A DNA stretch of 64,000 bases from Symbiobacterium thermophilum IAM 14863 (GCF_000009905.1 NC_006177.1:3234595-3298594), one strand, 5' to 3'. Shown: positions 23,555 through 33,133, numbered from the stretch's first letter. Notes: generated from the letters alone by a model not told the origin. Made by a program: numbers and translations.

Positions 23555-24417
23555 GGGCGGTCAGCCCCCTTCCTGCCTGCCAGGACGCCCCGGATGGCGG
23601 CCACCGCCTCGTCCATGGTCACCACGTCCGGCGGGATGGACCAGCCCCGCTCCCGGAGCTTGTCCGCCAGCGCGACCGCCGCCGGCACGCCAAGGCCGAT
23701 CGCCTCCAGTTCGGCACGCCGGGCGAACAGCTCCCAGGGCGTACCCAGCATGTGGACCCGGCCCCGGTGCATCACCAGCACCCGGTCCGCGTACTCGGCC
23801 ACGTCGTCCATCGAATGGGACACCAGCACCACCGTCATACCCGTCCGTGCGAAGCCGCCCACCAGGTCCAGGATCTCCCGCCGCCCCTGGGGGTCAAGGC
23901 CGGCGGTGGGCTCGTCCAGGATCAGCACCCGCGGCTCCATGGCCAGCACCCCCGCCAAGGCCACCCGGCGCGCCTGGCCGCCCGAAAGGCCGAAGGGCGA
24001 GCGGTCCTTCATCGCCGGATCCAGCCCCACCCGTTCCAGGGCCGTCATCACCCGCCGCTCCACCTCCGCGGCGCCCAGCTGCATGTTGCGCGGGCCGAAG
24101 GCGACGTCCTCGAAGATCGTCTCGCCGAACAGCTGGTGCTCGGGGTACTGGAAGACCAGGCCCACCCGCTGGCGCACCTTGCGCAGGTCCGTCTTCCGGT
24201 CGGAAAGGTCCAGGCCGTCCACCAGCACGCGGCCGGTCGTGGGCCGCAGCAGGCCGTTCATGTGCTGAATCAGGGTGGACTTGCCCGATCCCGTGGGGCC
24301 GATGATCCCCCAGAACTCCCCGTCTGGGATGGTCAGCGAGACGTCGTCCAGGGCCTTCCAGGCAAACGGGGTCCCGGGCTGATAGATGTGGCTTACGGCC
24401 TCGAATACAATTGGCAT
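23551..24417 (-). CDS. ecfA2: ECF transporter ATPase EcfA2
   Basis: A 288-residue ATPase. Walker A is GPTGSGKST, the signature is LSGGQARRVALAG, Walker B is LILDEPTAGLDPQG and the switch is VSHSMDD. It pairs with the EcfA1 product as the hetero-dimeric motor. It overlaps ecfA1 by 25 bases and ecfT by 4, so the three are tightly coupled. Confidence 0.94.
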   Translation of the reverse strand: MPIVFEAVSHIYQPGTPFAWKALDDVSLTIPDGEFWGIIGPTGSGKSTLIQHMNGLLRPTTGRVLVDGLDLSDRKTDLRKVRQRVGLVFQYPEHQLFGETIFEDVAFGPRNMQLGAAEVERRVMTALERVGLDPAMKDRSPFGLSGGQARRVALAGVLAMEPRVLILDEPTAGLDPQGRREILDLVGGFARTGMTVVLVSHSMDDVAEYADRVLVMHRGRVHMLGTPWELFARRAELEAIGLGVPAAVALADKLRERGWSIPPDVVTMDEAVAAIRGVLAGRKGADRP

Positions 24418-25256
24418 AGCGCTTCCACCAGCTCATCCAGCGTGAGTATCGTCCTGGGCAGCGGCACGCCCTGCGCCCGCAGCCGCTCGGCAGCCTGCAC
24501 GGCGGGGGGCAGGTCCAGCCGGAGGGCCCGGATGCGGTCGGCCTGAGCAAAGACCTCCCGGGGCGTGCCGACCATCTGCACCCGGCCCTCGGCCATCACC
24601 ACCACCCGGTCGGCCACGACCGCCTCGTCCATGAAGTGCGTGATCCAGACAACCGTCATGCCCAGTTCCCGGTTGAGGCGGCGGACAACCGCCAGCACCT
24701 CGGCGCGGCCCGACGGGTCGAGCATGGCGGTGGGCTCGTCCAGCACCAGGCAGGCGGGACGCATCGCCAGGGCGCCGGCGATGGCCACCCGCTGCTTCTG
24801 GCCGCCCGAAAGCAGGTGCGGCGACCGCTCCCTGTGCTCGCTCATGCCCACGGCCTCCAGGGCCTCCGCCACCCGGGCGCGGATCTCCGCCGAGGGCAGC
24901 CCCTGGTTCTCCGGGCCGAAGGCGACGTCCTCCTCCACCACGGCCGCGACGATCTGGTTGTCCGGGTTCTGGAAGACCATGCCGACCCGGTCCCGGATGG
25001 ACCAGAGATTGGCCTCCTCCCGGGTGTCCAGGCCGTCGACCAGCACCCGCCCCGCCCGCGGGAGCAGGAGGGCGTTCAGGTGCCGCGCCAGGGTGGACTT
25101 GCCGGAGCCGTTCATCCCCAGGATGGCCAGAAACTCGCCCCGGCGCACGTCCAGGTCCACCCCGTCCAGGGCCAGCCGGACCGGTGCCGCGCCGTCGGCC
25201 TCCTCACGGCCGTAGGCGTAGGAGACCCCTTCCGCGACGATGTACGGGTTGGTCAC
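24393..25256 (-). CDS. ecfA1: ECF transporter ATPase EcfA1
   Basis: A 287-residue ATPase, first gene of the ECF module. Walker A is GMNGSGKST, the signature is LLSGGQKQRVAIAG, Walker B is LVLDEPTAMLDPSG and the switch histidine is in WITHFMDE. An insert near residue 20 (REEADGAAPVR) lengthens the first loop. There is no clear promoter in the 70-base gap to rplQ, and a strong terminator hairpin stands there, so expression may depend on read-through. Confidence 0.94.
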   Translation of the reverse strand: MTNPYIVAEGVSYAYGREEADGAAPVRLALDGVDLDVRRGEFLAILGMNGSGKSTLARHLNALLLPRAGRVLVDGLDTREEANLWSIRDRVGMVFQNPDNQIVAAVVEEDVAFGPENQGLPSAEIRARVAEALEAVGMSEHRERSPHLLSGGQKQRVAIAGALAMRPACLVLDEPTAMLDPSGRAEVLAVVRRLNRELGMTVVWITHFMDEAVVADRVVVMAEGRVQMVGTPREVFAQADRIRALRLDLPPAVQAAERLRAQGVPLPRTILTLDELVEALCQLYSRP

Positions 25257-25280
25257 GGCCTAATTCCCTCCCGCGTCGCT

Positions 25281-25314
25281 GAAACGCCCGGGCGCTGCCG
25301 CGCCCGGGCGTTTC
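25281..25314 (-). terminator. Terminator after rplQ
   Basis: GAAACGCCCGGGCG pairs perfectly with CGCCCGGGCGTTTC. The stem ends in TTTC on both sides. It marks the end of the alpha operon, though ecfA1 follows without a clear new promoter. Confidence 0.8.
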
Positions 25315-25326
25315 GCACCAGTGAGT

Positions 25327-25668
25327 TCAGACCAGCTCGAGAATCGCCATGGGGGCCGCATCGCCCTTCCGAACGCCGGTCCTGATCACCCGGGTGTAGC
25401 CGCCGTTGCGGTCGGCGTACCGGGGAGCGATCTGGTTGAACAGCTTCGTCACGACCGACTCGTCGTAGATGTAGGCGAGGGCCTGCCGACGGGCGTGCAG
25501 ATCGCCGCGCTTGGCCAGGGTGATCATCTCTTCGGCGATGGACTGAACCGCCTTCGCCTTGGCCTCGGTCGTCTCGATCCGCTCCTTGTCGAAGAGGGCC
25601 GTCACCACGGCCCGGAACAAGGCCTTGCGGGCCGAGCTGTCCCGGCCGAGCTTCTGATATTTGGCCAT
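25327..25668 (-). CDS. rplQ: Ribosomal protein L17
   Basis: Large-subunit protein L17 of 113 residues, which lines the polypeptide exit region. The N terminus [19 protein letters not shown] and the C terminus [20 protein letters not shown] are conserved. It is the last gene of the alpha operon, 48 bases after rpoA. Confidence 0.98.
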   Translation of the reverse strand: MAKYQKLGRDSSARKALFRAVVTALFDKERIETTEAKAKAVQSIAEEMITLAKRGDLHARRQALAYIYDESVVTKLFNQIAPRYADRNGGYTRVIRTGVRKGDAAPMAILELV

Positions 25669-25715
25669 TTTCCTTGGTTCACCCCTATCCTGTCCAGATC
25701 GAAAGCGCCTCGGGG

Positions 25716-26663
25716 CTAGTCATCAGGTTGCCGCAGCGAAAGGCCGAAGGCCGCCAGCTTGGTCTTGACCTCTTCCAGCGACTTCTTGCCCAGGTTGCGG
25801 ACCTTCATCATCTCTTCGTCGGTCTTGGAGACCAGCTCCGCGATGGTGTTGATGCCCGCCCGCTTCAGGCAGTTGTACGAACGAACGGAGAGATCCAGCT
25901 CTTCGATGGTCATCTCCATCAGCTTGTTCCGCTCGTCGTCTTCCTTCTCCTGCATGACCTCGATCTCGTCGGCGTCCTCGGTGAGCGAGATGAAGAGCTC
26001 CAGGTGCTCCTTGAGGATCTTCGCCGCCCAGGAGCAGGCCTCGTCGGGCCGGATGGCCCCGTTGGTCCAGACCTCCAGGGTGAGCTTATCGTAGTTGGTC
26101 TTGTTGCCGACGCGGGTGTGCTCGATGGTGTAGTTCACCCGACGGATCGGGGAGAAGATCGAGTCGACGGGGATCACGCCGATGGGCATGTCCGGGGTCT
26201 TGTTCTGGTCGGCCGGCACGTAGCCCCGCCCCTTGCTGACGGTGATCTCGGCGATGAGCCGGCCGCCCTTGTCCAGGGTGGCGATGTGCAGGTCCGGGTT
26301 GAGGATCTCCACATCGGCGTCCGTATGAATGTCCCCCGCGGTGACCTCGCCCTCGCCCTCCGCGTGGAGGCGCAGGACCTTCGGTTCGTCGCTGTGCATC
26401 CGGAGCGAGAGCTGCTTGAGGTTGAGGATGATATCCGTGACGTCCTCGACCACACCGGGGAGCGTGGAAAACTCATGCAGCACGCCGTCGATCTTCACAG
26501 AGGTGACTGCGGCGCCCGGCAGGGAAGAGAGCAGGATCCGCCGCAGGGAGTTGCCAAGGGTGATGCCGTAGCCGCGCTCCAGAGGCTCCACCACGAACTT
26601 GCCGTAGCTGTTGTCCTCCGCCAGCACCACGGTCTCAATCTTGGGCTTTTCCATTCCGATCAT
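25716..26663 (-). CDS. rpoA: RNA polymerase alpha subunit
   Basis: A 315-residue alpha subunit. The N-terminal domain (to about 230) dimerises and scaffolds beta and beta', with the motif [17 protein letters not shown]. The C-terminal domain (about 250-305, [18 protein letters not shown]) contacts UP elements and activators. ATG 26663 ([12 protein letters not shown]) is preferred over GTG 26693 because it aligns with Bacillus [12 protein letters not shown] and gives the usual length. Confidence 0.98.
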   Translation of the reverse strand: MIGMEKPKIETVVLAEDNSYGKFVVEPLERGYGITLGNSLRRILLSSLPGAAVTSVKIDGVLHEFSTLPGVVEDVTDIILNLKQLSLRMHSDEPKVLRLHAEGEGEVTAGDIHTDADVEILNPDLHIATLDKGGRLIAEITVSKGRGYVPADQNKTPDMPIGVIPVDSIFSPIRRVNYTIEHTRVGNKTNYDKLTLEVWTNGAIRPDEACSWAAKILKEHLELFISLTEDADEIEVMQEKEDDERNKLMEMTIEELDLSVRSYNCLKRAGINTIAELVSKTDEEMMKVRNLGKKSLEEVKTKLAAFGLSLRQPDD

Positions 26664-26773
26664 CTGGTAGATACCCCCAATTCCCTGTCTCACTCATGTG
26701 AGCGCCCTACGCCACCGCCCAAGAACCCAGCTCTGCCCACCAGCTGCGGCCAGTGCCACAGTCGGTGCGACCG

Positions 26774-27397
26774 TTACCGGGAGTAGAACTCGACAATGAG
26801 CTGCTCCTGCACCGGCGTGTCGATCTCGTCGCGATTGGGCAGCCGGAGAACCGTGCCGCGCAAGGCTTCCGGATCGACCGACAGCCAGGCCGGCACCGTG
26901 CGGGTGGCAGCCGCGGCCAGCTCCTTGATGCGCTTGTGCTCGCGGGAGGACTCGCGCACGGCGACCACGTCGCCCTCGCGCACCAGGTAAGAGGGGATAT
27001 TGACCTTGCGGCCGTTGACCTCGATGTGGGAATGCTTGACGATCTGGCGGGCTTCCGCACGGCTGGCGGCGAAGCCCATCCGGTAGACGACGTTGTCGAG
27101 GCGCCGCTCCAGCGTCTGCAGCAGCACCTCGCCGGTGACGCCCTTCTTGCGGGAGGCCATCTCGAAGTAACGCTCGAACTGCCGCTCCAGCACGCCGTAG
27201 TACCGGCGGGCCTTCTGCTTCTCCCGCAGCTGGATGGCGTACTCCGTCGGCTTGCGCCGGGAGGCGCCGTGCTGCCCCGGCGGGGTAGCCCGCTTGACGA
27301 TGGGGCACTTGTCGCTGTAGCACTTCTCGCCCTTCAGGTAAAGCTTAACGCCCTCACGCCGGCACAGCCGGCAGACGGGACCCGTGTATCGCGCCAT
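26774..27397 (-). CDS. rpsD: Ribosomal protein S4, zinc-binding form
   Basis: Small-subunit primary assembly protein S4, 207 residues. The N terminus has four cysteines (CRLC and KCYSDKC) for zinc, and the S4 RNA-binding domain begins at about residue 98 ([20 protein letters not shown]). Its place inside the alpha operon (rpsM-rpsK-rpsD-rpoA-rplQ) differs from Bacillus subtilis, where rpsD stands alone, and resembles the Clostridia and enterobacteria. Confidence 0.98.
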   Translation of the reverse strand: MARYTGPVCRLCRREGVKLYLKGEKCYSDKCPIVKRATPPGQHGASRRKPTEYAIQLREKQKARRYYGVLERQFERYFEMASRKKGVTGEVLLQTLERRLDNVVYRMGFAASRAEARQIVKHSHIEVNGRKVNIPSYLVREGDVVAVRESSREHKRIKELAAAATRTVPAWLSVDPEALRGTVLRLPNRDEIDTPVQEQLIVEFYSR

Positions 27398-27420
27398 TGG
27401 TTACTTTTCCCCTCCTCGTC

Positions 27421-27810
27421 CTACACGCGGCGCCGCTTCGGCGGGCGGCAGCCGTTGTGGGGAATCGGGGTCACGTCCTTGATCGCCGTGACCTCCAGGC
27501 CGGCGGCCTGCAGCTGGCGGATCGCCGCCTCACGGCCGGACCCCGGCCCCTTGACCAGCACTTCAACCTCACGCACGCCGTGCTCCATGGCGTCCTTGGC
27601 CGCCTTCTCGGCCGCCATCTGGGCCGCAAACGGCGTGGACTTCCGGGAACCCTTGAACCCCATGGCGCCGGCGGTCGCCCAGGCCAGCGCGTTGCCATGG
27701 ACATCGGTGATGGTCACGATCGTGTTATTGAAGGTAGAACGGATGTGGGCCACGCCCTTGTCTACGTTCTTCCGCTCCCTGCGCTTCACGCGGGCAGTGC
27801 GCTTAGCCAT
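27421..27810 (-). CDS. rpsK: Ribosomal protein S11
   Basis: Small-subunit platform protein S11, 129 residues. The motif [18 protein letters not shown] and the C-terminal [13 protein letters not shown] are diagnostic. It lies 16 bases after rpsM and 23 before rpsD in the alpha operon. Confidence 0.98.
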   Translation of the reverse strand: MAKRTARVKRRERKNVDKGVAHIRSTFNNTIVTITDVHGNALAWATAGAMGFKGSRKSTPFAAQMAAEKAAKDAMEHGVREVEVLVKGPGSGREAAIRQLQAAGLEVTAIKDVTPIPHNGCRPPKRRRV

Positions 27811-27826
27811 TCAGACGTGTCCCTCC

Positions 27827-28201
27827 TTACTTCGCCTTCTTCTTGCCGGCGACCGTGCGCCGCGGGCCCTTCCGGGTCCGGGCGTTCGTCTTGGTGCGCT
27901 GCCCGCGCACGGGCAGACCCCGGCGATGCCGCAGGCCCCGGTAGCAGCCGATCTCGATCAGCCGCTTGATGTTCATCTGCACTTCGCGCTGGAGGTCGCC
28001 TTCGACCTTGTACTCATGATCGATGACCTCGCGCAGCTTGGCCACCTGCTCCTCGGTCAGGTCGCGCACGCGAGTGTCCGGATCGATGCCGGTCTTCTTC
28101 AGGATCTCACGGGAAAGCGACCAGCCGATGCCGTAGATGTACGGCAGGGCGGCTTCGATGCGCTTGTCACGAGGCAGGTCTACGCCTGCAATACGCGCCA
28201 T
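27827..28201 (-). CDS. rpsM: Ribosomal protein S13
   Basis: Small-subunit head protein S13, 124 residues. It contacts S19 and the large subunit. [19 protein letters not shown] and the C-terminal [18 protein letters not shown] are typical. It is separated from rpmJ by an unusually long 314-base gap. Confidence 0.98.
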   Translation of the reverse strand: MARIAGVDLPRDKRIEAALPYIYGIGWSLSREILKKTGIDPDTRVRDLTEEQVAKLREVIDHEYKVEGDLQREVQMNIKRLIEIGCYRGLRHRRGLPVRGQRTKTNARTRKGPRRTVAGKKKAK

Positions 28202-28515
28202 GCTGCTGAATTACCCTCCTCATGCAAAAGACCAAGGTGATCGTCCAGATTGCACGACCCGTCCCAAACGACAACACCGCAGGAAATGTGGCGAGGGAAG
28301 AGGGACCTCGGCCACCAGCCGCTCCCTGAGGGGAAGCCGCCGGGTTCCAGTTCGGGTTTTGCACGCCTCCCGGCAGTGTCCGAACCTCGAGCCCATGCGT
28401 AAACGCCGGTGCGCCTCCCGCCACGGCAGGAGGTGCGCCAGCCGGATAAGCAAACAGCGTGTGTCTGGTTCCCGCGCTCCGGCGGGTGCCCGCCGAGCCG
28501 GGCGTGTCAAGGAAA
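28202..28515. other. Long non-coding gap between rpmJ and rpsM
   Basis: No plausible gene is seen in these 314 bases. They contain at least three stem-loops: 28288-28315 (GTGGCGAGG with CCTCGGCCAC), 28409-28439, and 28480-28495 (CGGCGGG/CCCGCCG). No strong promoter is visible. A leader RNA of the alpha operon is one possibility. Confidence 0.45.
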
Positions 28516-28629
28516 CTATCCCTGCTTCTGCTTGTGCTTCGGATTCTCGCAGATCACCATCACGTGACCGTGACGCTTGATGACCTTGCACTTCTCGCAA
28601 ATCGGCTTCACCGACGGGCGAACCTTCAC
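28516..28629 (-). CDS. rpmJ: Ribosomal protein L36, zinc form
   Basis: Large-subunit protein L36, 37 residues, too short for many gene callers. It reads [16 protein letters not shown] at the start and ends [11 protein letters not shown]. The zinc ligands are C11, C14, C27 and H32. The start is GTG 28629, with GAGGAGGGGC upstream. It follows infA by 111 bases. Confidence 0.97.
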   Translation of the reverse strand: MKVRPSVKPICEKCKVIKRHGHVMVICENPKHKQKQG

Positions 28630-28740
28630 GAGCAGCCCCTCCTCTCTTCGCGCGCTCGTTTGGCCTCAGCGGTCCACGTCAAGCGCAGGGATGCAGCCCA
28701 TTGCAGGACTGGTCAAATGTCAACGGCTGGGGACAACCGG

Positions 28741-28959
28741 CTACTTGTACCGGTATACGATTCTACCACGAGTCAGGTCGTAAGGCGATAGTTCCACCGT
28801 CACGCGGTCCCCAGGGAGAATCCGGATGAAGTGCATCCGGATCTTGCCCGACACGTGAGCCAGCACCCGATGACCGTTGGGCAGCTCCACGCGGAACATC
28901 GCATTGGGCAGATTCTCGACGACGGTGCCCTCAACCTCAATGACGTCGTCCTTCGACAT
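28741..28959 (-). CDS. infA: Translation initiation factor IF-1
   Basis: IF-1, 72 residues, an OB-fold protein that binds the A site of the 30S subunit during initiation. [20 protein letters not shown] and [16 protein letters not shown] are near invariant. It lies 9 bases downstream of the KOW-domain gene. Confidence 0.98.
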   Translation of the reverse strand: MSKDDVIEVEGTVVENLPNAMFRVELPNGHRVLAHVSGKIRMHFIRILPGDRVTVELSPYDLTRGRIVYRYK

Positions 28960-28968
28960 ACGCCCGTT

Positions 28969-29259
28969 CTAAACCCCCTCGTAGACTCTCGCAGGCATGG
29001 TCTCCAGGGCCTTGGCGATCTGTTCGTCGGTGACCTTGGCGCCTCGTTCCAGTCGGAGAGCCAGCGAGGCGTCCACCCAGCCGATTACTTCGAGGTGCCG
29101 CCGGTTCTTCACCTTCGGACGAGACACCGTACGTCGCTGGCCGTTGGCCACTGCAACGAACCGCTCATCCAGCACCCGCACCACGACGTAATATGTTCCC
29201 AGGTCGCGTCCGGCCAGAGAGCGCACGATGGCGCCGGGCCTTAGACCCGGTTGATCCAC
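28969..29259 (-). CDS. KOW-domain RNA-binding protein
   Basis: A 96-residue protein with an N-terminal KOW-like domain (GAIVRSLAGRDLGTYYVVVRVL), related to the L14e-like proteins found before infA in many Firmicutes. It is presumed to bind ribosomal RNA; the precise role is unknown. The start is GTG 29259, with GGAGGTGC upstream. In most relatives map precedes it; here it follows a promoter region instead. Confidence 0.85.
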   Translation of the reverse strand: MDQPGLRPGAIVRSLAGRDLGTYYVVVRVLDERFVAVANGQRRTVSRPKVKNRRHLEVIGWVDASLALRLERGAKVTDEQIAKALETMPARVYEGV

Positions 29260-29322
29260 GTTCGTGCACCTCCGTCATCGCACTCGCATGTCGGGCTTAC
29301 ACGGTGAAAGGCCAATATCATA

Positions 29323-29328
29323 AGTATA
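29323..29328 (-). promoter_or_regulatory. Second promoter of the KOW-infA unit (extended -10)
   Basis: TGCTATACT on the minus strand is an extended -10 element, about 64 bases before the KOW gene. The -35 region is poor. Confidence 0.5.
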
Positions 29329-29435
29329 GCACAGAACCGGGGATTTATTCCTCACAGTTTGGTGAGATTATCCGGTCCCAACTCGGCCTGCGCCTGCCTG
29401 TGCGCAGCGCTTCCCGGATTTCCCAGCCGATAGCC

Positions 29436-29464
29436 AGGATAGCACCGCACTGCCACGTTTGCAA
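29436..29464 (-). promoter_or_regulatory. Upstream promoter of the KOW-infA unit
   Basis: TTGCAA (29459-29464) and TATCCT (29436-29441) are 17 bases apart on the minus strand, in the gap where map would be expected. Confidence 0.6.
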
Positions 29465-29481
29465 GCGCGGCCGATGCGGCC

Positions 29482-30132
29482 TCAGCGGGAAGCCCGCACG
29501 GCCTCCTTGATGTCGGCCGTGACCTGGTCCATGGGCTGGTCTCCGCGGACGGTGCGAACCAGCCCGCGTTCCTTATAGAACTGGAGAAGCGGCGCCGTCT
29601 GGGAATGGTACAGGTTGAGGCGCACCGCAACCTTCTCTTCCTGGTCGTCGCTGCGCTGGTACAGCTCGCCGCCGCACCGGTCACAGCGGCCGGCCTCGCG
29701 GGGCGGGTTGAACCGGACGTGATAGGTGGCCCCACAGGAGCGGCACACCCGGCGGCCCACCGCACGCTCGACCAGCAGTTCGTCCGGCACGTCGATGTTG
29801 ATGACGGCGTCCAACGCGAGGCCCAGCTCAGCCAGCATCTCGTCCAGCGCCCGGGCCTGCTCCGGCGTCCGCGGGTATCCGTCCAGGACGAACCCCTTCT
29901 TGCAGTCGGGCTGTGCAAGCCGGTCCCTGACCATGGCGTTGGTCACGTCATCCGGTACATACTTGCCAGCATCCACGTACTCCTTGGCCAGCTTGCCCAG
30001 GGGAGTGCCCTGGCTCATGTGGGCACGGAAGATGTCCCCGGTGGAGATGTGTGGAATGCCTTCCTGCCCGGCCAGCAGCACGGCCTGGGTTCCCTTGCCT
30101 GCTCCCGGCGGGCCCATCAGAATGATGTGCAT
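29482..30132 (-). CDS. adk: Adenylate kinase, zinc-lid form
   Basis: A 216-residue enzyme that interconverts AMP, ADP and ATP. The P-loop is GPPGAGKGTQ (residues 7-16). The lid carries four cysteines (CRSC and CDRC) that bind zinc, usual in Gram-positive and thermophilic species. The start is ATG 30132. It is the last gene of the spc operon here, since map is absent. Confidence 0.97.
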   Translation of the reverse strand: MHIILMGPPGAGKGTQAVLLAGQEGIPHISTGDIFRAHMSQGTPLGKLAKEYVDAGKYVPDDVTNAMVRDRLAQPDCKKGFVLDGYPRTPEQARALDEMLAELGLALDAVINIDVPDELLVERAVGRRVCRSCGATYHVRFNPPREAGRCDRCGGELYQRSDDQEEKVAVRLNLYHSQTAPLLQFYKERGLVRTVRGDQPMDQVTADIKEAVRASR

Positions 30133-30178
30133 CCCCCTACCTCGCTTTCACCAAACCGGGCGCGCAGACGGGACCCGC

Positions 30179-30220
30179 GAGGACCGGCGTCCTCCGGACG
30201 GGGAGGACGGTCCGGTCCTC
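30179..30220. terminator. Large stem-loop between secY and adk
   Basis: GAGGACCGG (30179-30187) pairs with CCGGTCCTC (30212-30220), and inside it GTCCTCC (30189-30195) pairs with GGAGGAC (30202-30208), leaving a 6-base loop. No T-run follows, so it may be a partial terminator or an RNA-processing or stability element. Confidence 0.45.
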
Positions 30221-30240
30221 TGCGCACCCTCGTGTATCAC

Positions 30241-31515
30241 CTAAGTCCGCATGAACCCCTGGTAGTGCCGCATCACCAGTTGCGCCTCCAGCTGCTTCGT
30301 CGTCTCCAGCGCCACACTGACCACGATCAGCAGCGAGGAGCCGCCGATGTACGCATTCTGGACGCCGGCGAGGCTCATGATCGTGATCGGCAGGATCGTC
30401 ACCGCCGCCAGGAACAGGCCACCCACCAGCGTGAGCCGGCTGGAGACCCGCTCCAGGTACTCGGCGGTGGGCCGGCCCGGCCGATACCCCGGAATGAACC
30501 CGCCGTTCTTCTTGATGTTGTCGGCCACGTTCTCAGGGTTGAAGGTGATCGCGGTGTAGAAGTAGGTGAAGAAGACGATCAGCAGCGCGTTGATCAGCAT
30601 GAACCACCAGGACCGCGTATCCAGGTACCTGCCCACGAAGACCGCGAAGTCAGAGTTCGGGAAGAACCCCGCGATCGTGATGGGGAAGTACATCAGGGAC
30701 GAGGCGAAGATCAGCGGAATCACGCCGGCCTGGTTGATGCGGATGGGCAGGTGAGTCCGCTGTCCGCCGACCACCCGCCTGCCGACAACGCGCTTCGCGT
30801 ACTCCACCGGGATCTTCCGCACGGCTTCGTTGATGATGACCACGAAGACCACCATCAAGAGGGCGACCACAGCCACGAGCAGAGGCTGGAAGATGTTACG
30901 CTGGCCGGCCCGGAGCAACAGGATCTCGTTGTAGATGGAGTAAGGCAGCCGGGAGACGATGTTCGCGAAGATGATCAGCGAAATGCCGTTGCCGATGCCC
31001 TTCTCCGTGATCTCCTCGCCGATCCACATCACCAGGGCGGTGCCGGCGGTCAGGCTGACCATGATCACGAAGAGGGTCGTCCAGCTGTTGCTGTAGAAGG
31101 CGCCGTAGCTCCGCAGCGCGTAGCCGATGCCAAAGGCCTGGACGAGACCCAGCACCACCGCGCCGTAGCGGGTGTACTGCTGGATCTTCTTGCGCCCCTC
31201 CTCGCCCTCCTTCTGCAGCTCCTCCAGCCGCGGGATCACGACCGTGAGCAGCTGCATGATAATGGAGGAGTTGATGTAGGGGGTCACGCCCATCGCGACG
31301 ATGGCAAACTGGGAGAACGCGCCTCCGGCGAAGATGTCGAAGAAATCGAAGAGGCCGCCTGCTCCGAACACTTCCGTCAACCGATCCAGGTTGACCCCAG
31401 GGACGGGAATGTGCGCGCAAATTCGAATGACGACGAGCATCCCGATGGTGAAGAGCAGACGCTTCCTCAGCCCGGGCACGCGCATCGAATTGCGCAGCGT
31501 TTCCAGCATCGCCAT
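30241..31515 (-). CDS. secY: Protein translocase subunit SecY
   Basis: A 424-residue channel protein of the Sec translocon with ten membrane segments. The motifs GVTPYINSSIIMQLL (plug and TM2 region) and IPGYRPGRPTAEYLE are typical. The start is ATG 31515, 5 bases after rplO. It partners SecE, encoded at 58219-58422. Confidence 0.98.
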   Translation of the reverse strand: MAMLETLRNSMRVPGLRKRLLFTIGMLVVIRICAHIPVPGVNLDRLTEVFGAGGLFDFFDIFAGGAFSQFAIVAMGVTPYINSSIIMQLLTVVIPRLEELQKEGEEGRKKIQQYTRYGAVVLGLVQAFGIGYALRSYGAFYSNSWTTLFVIMVSLTAGTALVMWIGEEITEKGIGNGISLIIFANIVSRLPYSIYNEILLLRAGQRNIFQPLLVAVVALLMVVFVVIINEAVRKIPVEYAKRVVGRRVVGGQRTHLPIRINQAGVIPLIFASSLMYFPITIAGFFPNSDFAVFVGRYLDTRSWWFMLINALLIVFFTYFYTAITFNPENVADNIKKNGGFIPGYRPGRPTAEYLERVSSRLTLVGGLFLAAVTILPITIMSLAGVQNAYIGGSSLLIVVSVALETTKQLEAQLVMRHYQGFMRT

Positions 31516-31520
31516 GGCTG

Positions 31521-31988
31521 TTACTTCACCTCTTCGGTGGCTTCTCCGATAACCTCAACCTTTCCGCCTGCGGCCTCAATCTTCTGCCGGGCAGACTCGC
31601 TTACCGCGTGCGCCCGCACAGTCAGCGCCTTCGTCAGCTCACCGGTCCCCAGGACCTTGACGCCCTTGGTGGCGTTCTTGCAGACCCGGGTCTCGTCCAG
31701 CAGCTCGGGGGTCACGACAGTGCCGGCCTCGAACCGCTCCAGGTCGGCGACGTTGACCACCTCGTACCGGACCTTGAACGGAGCGTTGGAGAAGCCCCGC
31801 TTGGGCAGCCGCCGGGTCAGCGGCATCTGGCCGCCCTCGAAGCCGGGGCGGACGCCGCCGCCGGAGCGGGCCTTCTGGCCCTTGTGGCCCCTGCCGGACG
31901 TCTTGCCGAGGCCGGAACCGATGCCGCGGCCCACGCGCTTGCGTTCGTGCCGGGCGCCGGGGTTGGGAGCCAGCTCATGCAGTTTCAT
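31521..31988 (-). CDS. rplO: Ribosomal protein L15
   Basis: Large-subunit protein L15, 155 residues. The glycine- and arginine-rich N-terminal arm ([19 protein letters not shown]) threads into 23S rRNA. It lies between rpmD and secY as in other bacteria. Confidence 0.98.
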   Translation of the reverse strand: MKLHELAPNPGARHERKRVGRGIGSGLGKTSGRGHKGQKARSGGGVRPGFEGGQMPLTRRLPKRGFSNAPFKVRYEVVNVADLERFEAGTVVTPELLDETRVCKNATKGVKVLGTGELTKALTVRAHAVSESARQKIEAAGGKVEVIGEATEEVK

Positions 31989-32027
31989 CCGTTTGTCACC
32001 TCAATTCGTCTGGGCTGTCAGAAAGCC

Positions 32028-32210
32028 CTACCCCTCCTGCACCTCGACCATGTGCGCCACGCGGGCGATCATGCCGCGCACGGCGGGGTTGTCGGGCCGC
32101 TCCACCGTCTTGTTGAGCTTGGTCAGGCCCAGGGACTTCAAAGTGGCGATGATCCGCTGGTCCCTGCCGGCCAGACCCTTCTTGAGGGTGATCTTCAGCG
32201 TACCAGCCAC
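32028..32210 (-). CDS. rpmD: Ribosomal protein L30
   Basis: Large-subunit protein L30, 60 residues (LKITLKKGLAGRDQRIIATL). The start is GTG 32210, behind GAGGGATGAG. It lies 14 bases after rpsE. Confidence 0.97.
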   Translation of the reverse strand: MAGTLKITLKKGLAGRDQRIIATLKSLGLTKLNKTVERPDNPAVRGMIARVAHMVEVQEG

Positions 32211-32224
32211 GTCTCATCCCTCCT

Positions 32225-32725
32225 CTAACCGAGGATCTGCTCGACGGGCTTGCCGCGCAGCTTCGCGACTTCCTCCGCGCTCTTCAGCTGGCGCAGCCCC
32301 GCGAGCGTGGCGAGCACCTGGTTGGCCGCGTTGTTGGAGCCCAGGCTCTTGGTGAGGATGTCACGCACGCCGGCCGCCTCCAGCACGGCACGGACCGCGC
32401 CGCCGGCGATGACGCCCGTACCCGGGGAGGCCGGCTTCAGCAGGACCTTCCCGGCGCCGAACCGGCCGATCACCTCGTGGGGAATGGTGGTGCCGTTCAG
32501 CGGGATCTTGATCATGTGCTTCTTGGCGTCCTCGGTCCCCTTGCGGACCGCCTCGGGGATCTCGGCCGCCTTGCCAAGGCCTGCGCCCACGCGCCCGTTG
32601 CCGTCGCCGACGACCACCACGGCCGAGAAGCTCATGCGCCGGCCGCCCTTGACGGTCTTGGCCACGCGCCGCAGGTCCACCATCTTCTCCTTCAGTTCGC
32701 CCTGAACGTTCTCGTTGCGAGCCAC
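32225..32725 (-). CDS. rpsE: Ribosomal protein S5
   Basis: Small-subunit protein S5, 166 residues, important for decoding fidelity. GTG 32725 ([20 protein letters not shown]) follows GGAGGGAAAC and gives the normal length; the upstream frame to 32827 is the shadow of rpl[21 protein letters not shown] is the RNA-binding motif. Confidence 0.97.
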   Translation of the reverse strand: MARNENVQGELKEKMVDLRRVAKTVKGGRRMSFSAVVVVGDGNGRVGAGLGKAAEIPEAVRKGTEDAKKHMIKIPLNGTTIPHEVIGRFGAGKVLLKPASPGTGVIAGGAVRAVLEAAGVRDILTKSLGSNNAANQVLATLAGLRQLKSAEEVAKLRGKPVEQILG

Positions 32726-32747
32726 GATCGTGTTTCCCTCCCTCGAC

Positions 32748-33119
32748 TTAGAACTCCAGGCCGGCTTCACGGGCGGCCTCGGCGAGGGCGGCAACCCGGC
32801 CGTGGTAGAGGTACCCGGCCCGGTCAAAGACCACCTTCGTCACGCCGGCGGCCAGTGCACGCTTGGCGACCACTTCGCCCACAATCGCGGCGGCGGCCTT
32901 GTTGCCACCGCTGCCCTGCAGCCGGCTTCTCACCTCGGGGTCGAGGGTGGAGGCAGAGACCAGGGTCCTGCCGACCGTGTCGTCAATGATCTGCGCGTAG
33001 ATGTTCTGATTCGAACGGAAGACGTTAAGCCGCGGCCGCTCGGGCGTGCCGTGGACGGTCTTCCGCACCCGCAATTGGCGCTTCCGCCGCGCCTTGTTGC
33101 GATCCAGCTTCTTGATCAT
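32748..33119 (-). CDS. rplR: Ribosomal protein L18
   Basis: Large-subunit protein L18, 123 residues, which binds 5S rRNA with L5. [20 protein letters not shown] and [20 protein letters not shown] are conserved. It lies 14 bases after rplF. Confidence 0.98.
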   Translation of the reverse strand: MIKKLDRNKARRKRQLRVRKTVHGTPERPRLNVFRSNQNIYAQIIDDTVGRTLVSASTLDPEVRSRLQGSGGNKAAAAIVGEVVAKRALAAGVTKVVFDRAGYLYHGRVAALAEAAREAGLEF

Positions 33120-33133
33120 CCTCGGTCACCCCC

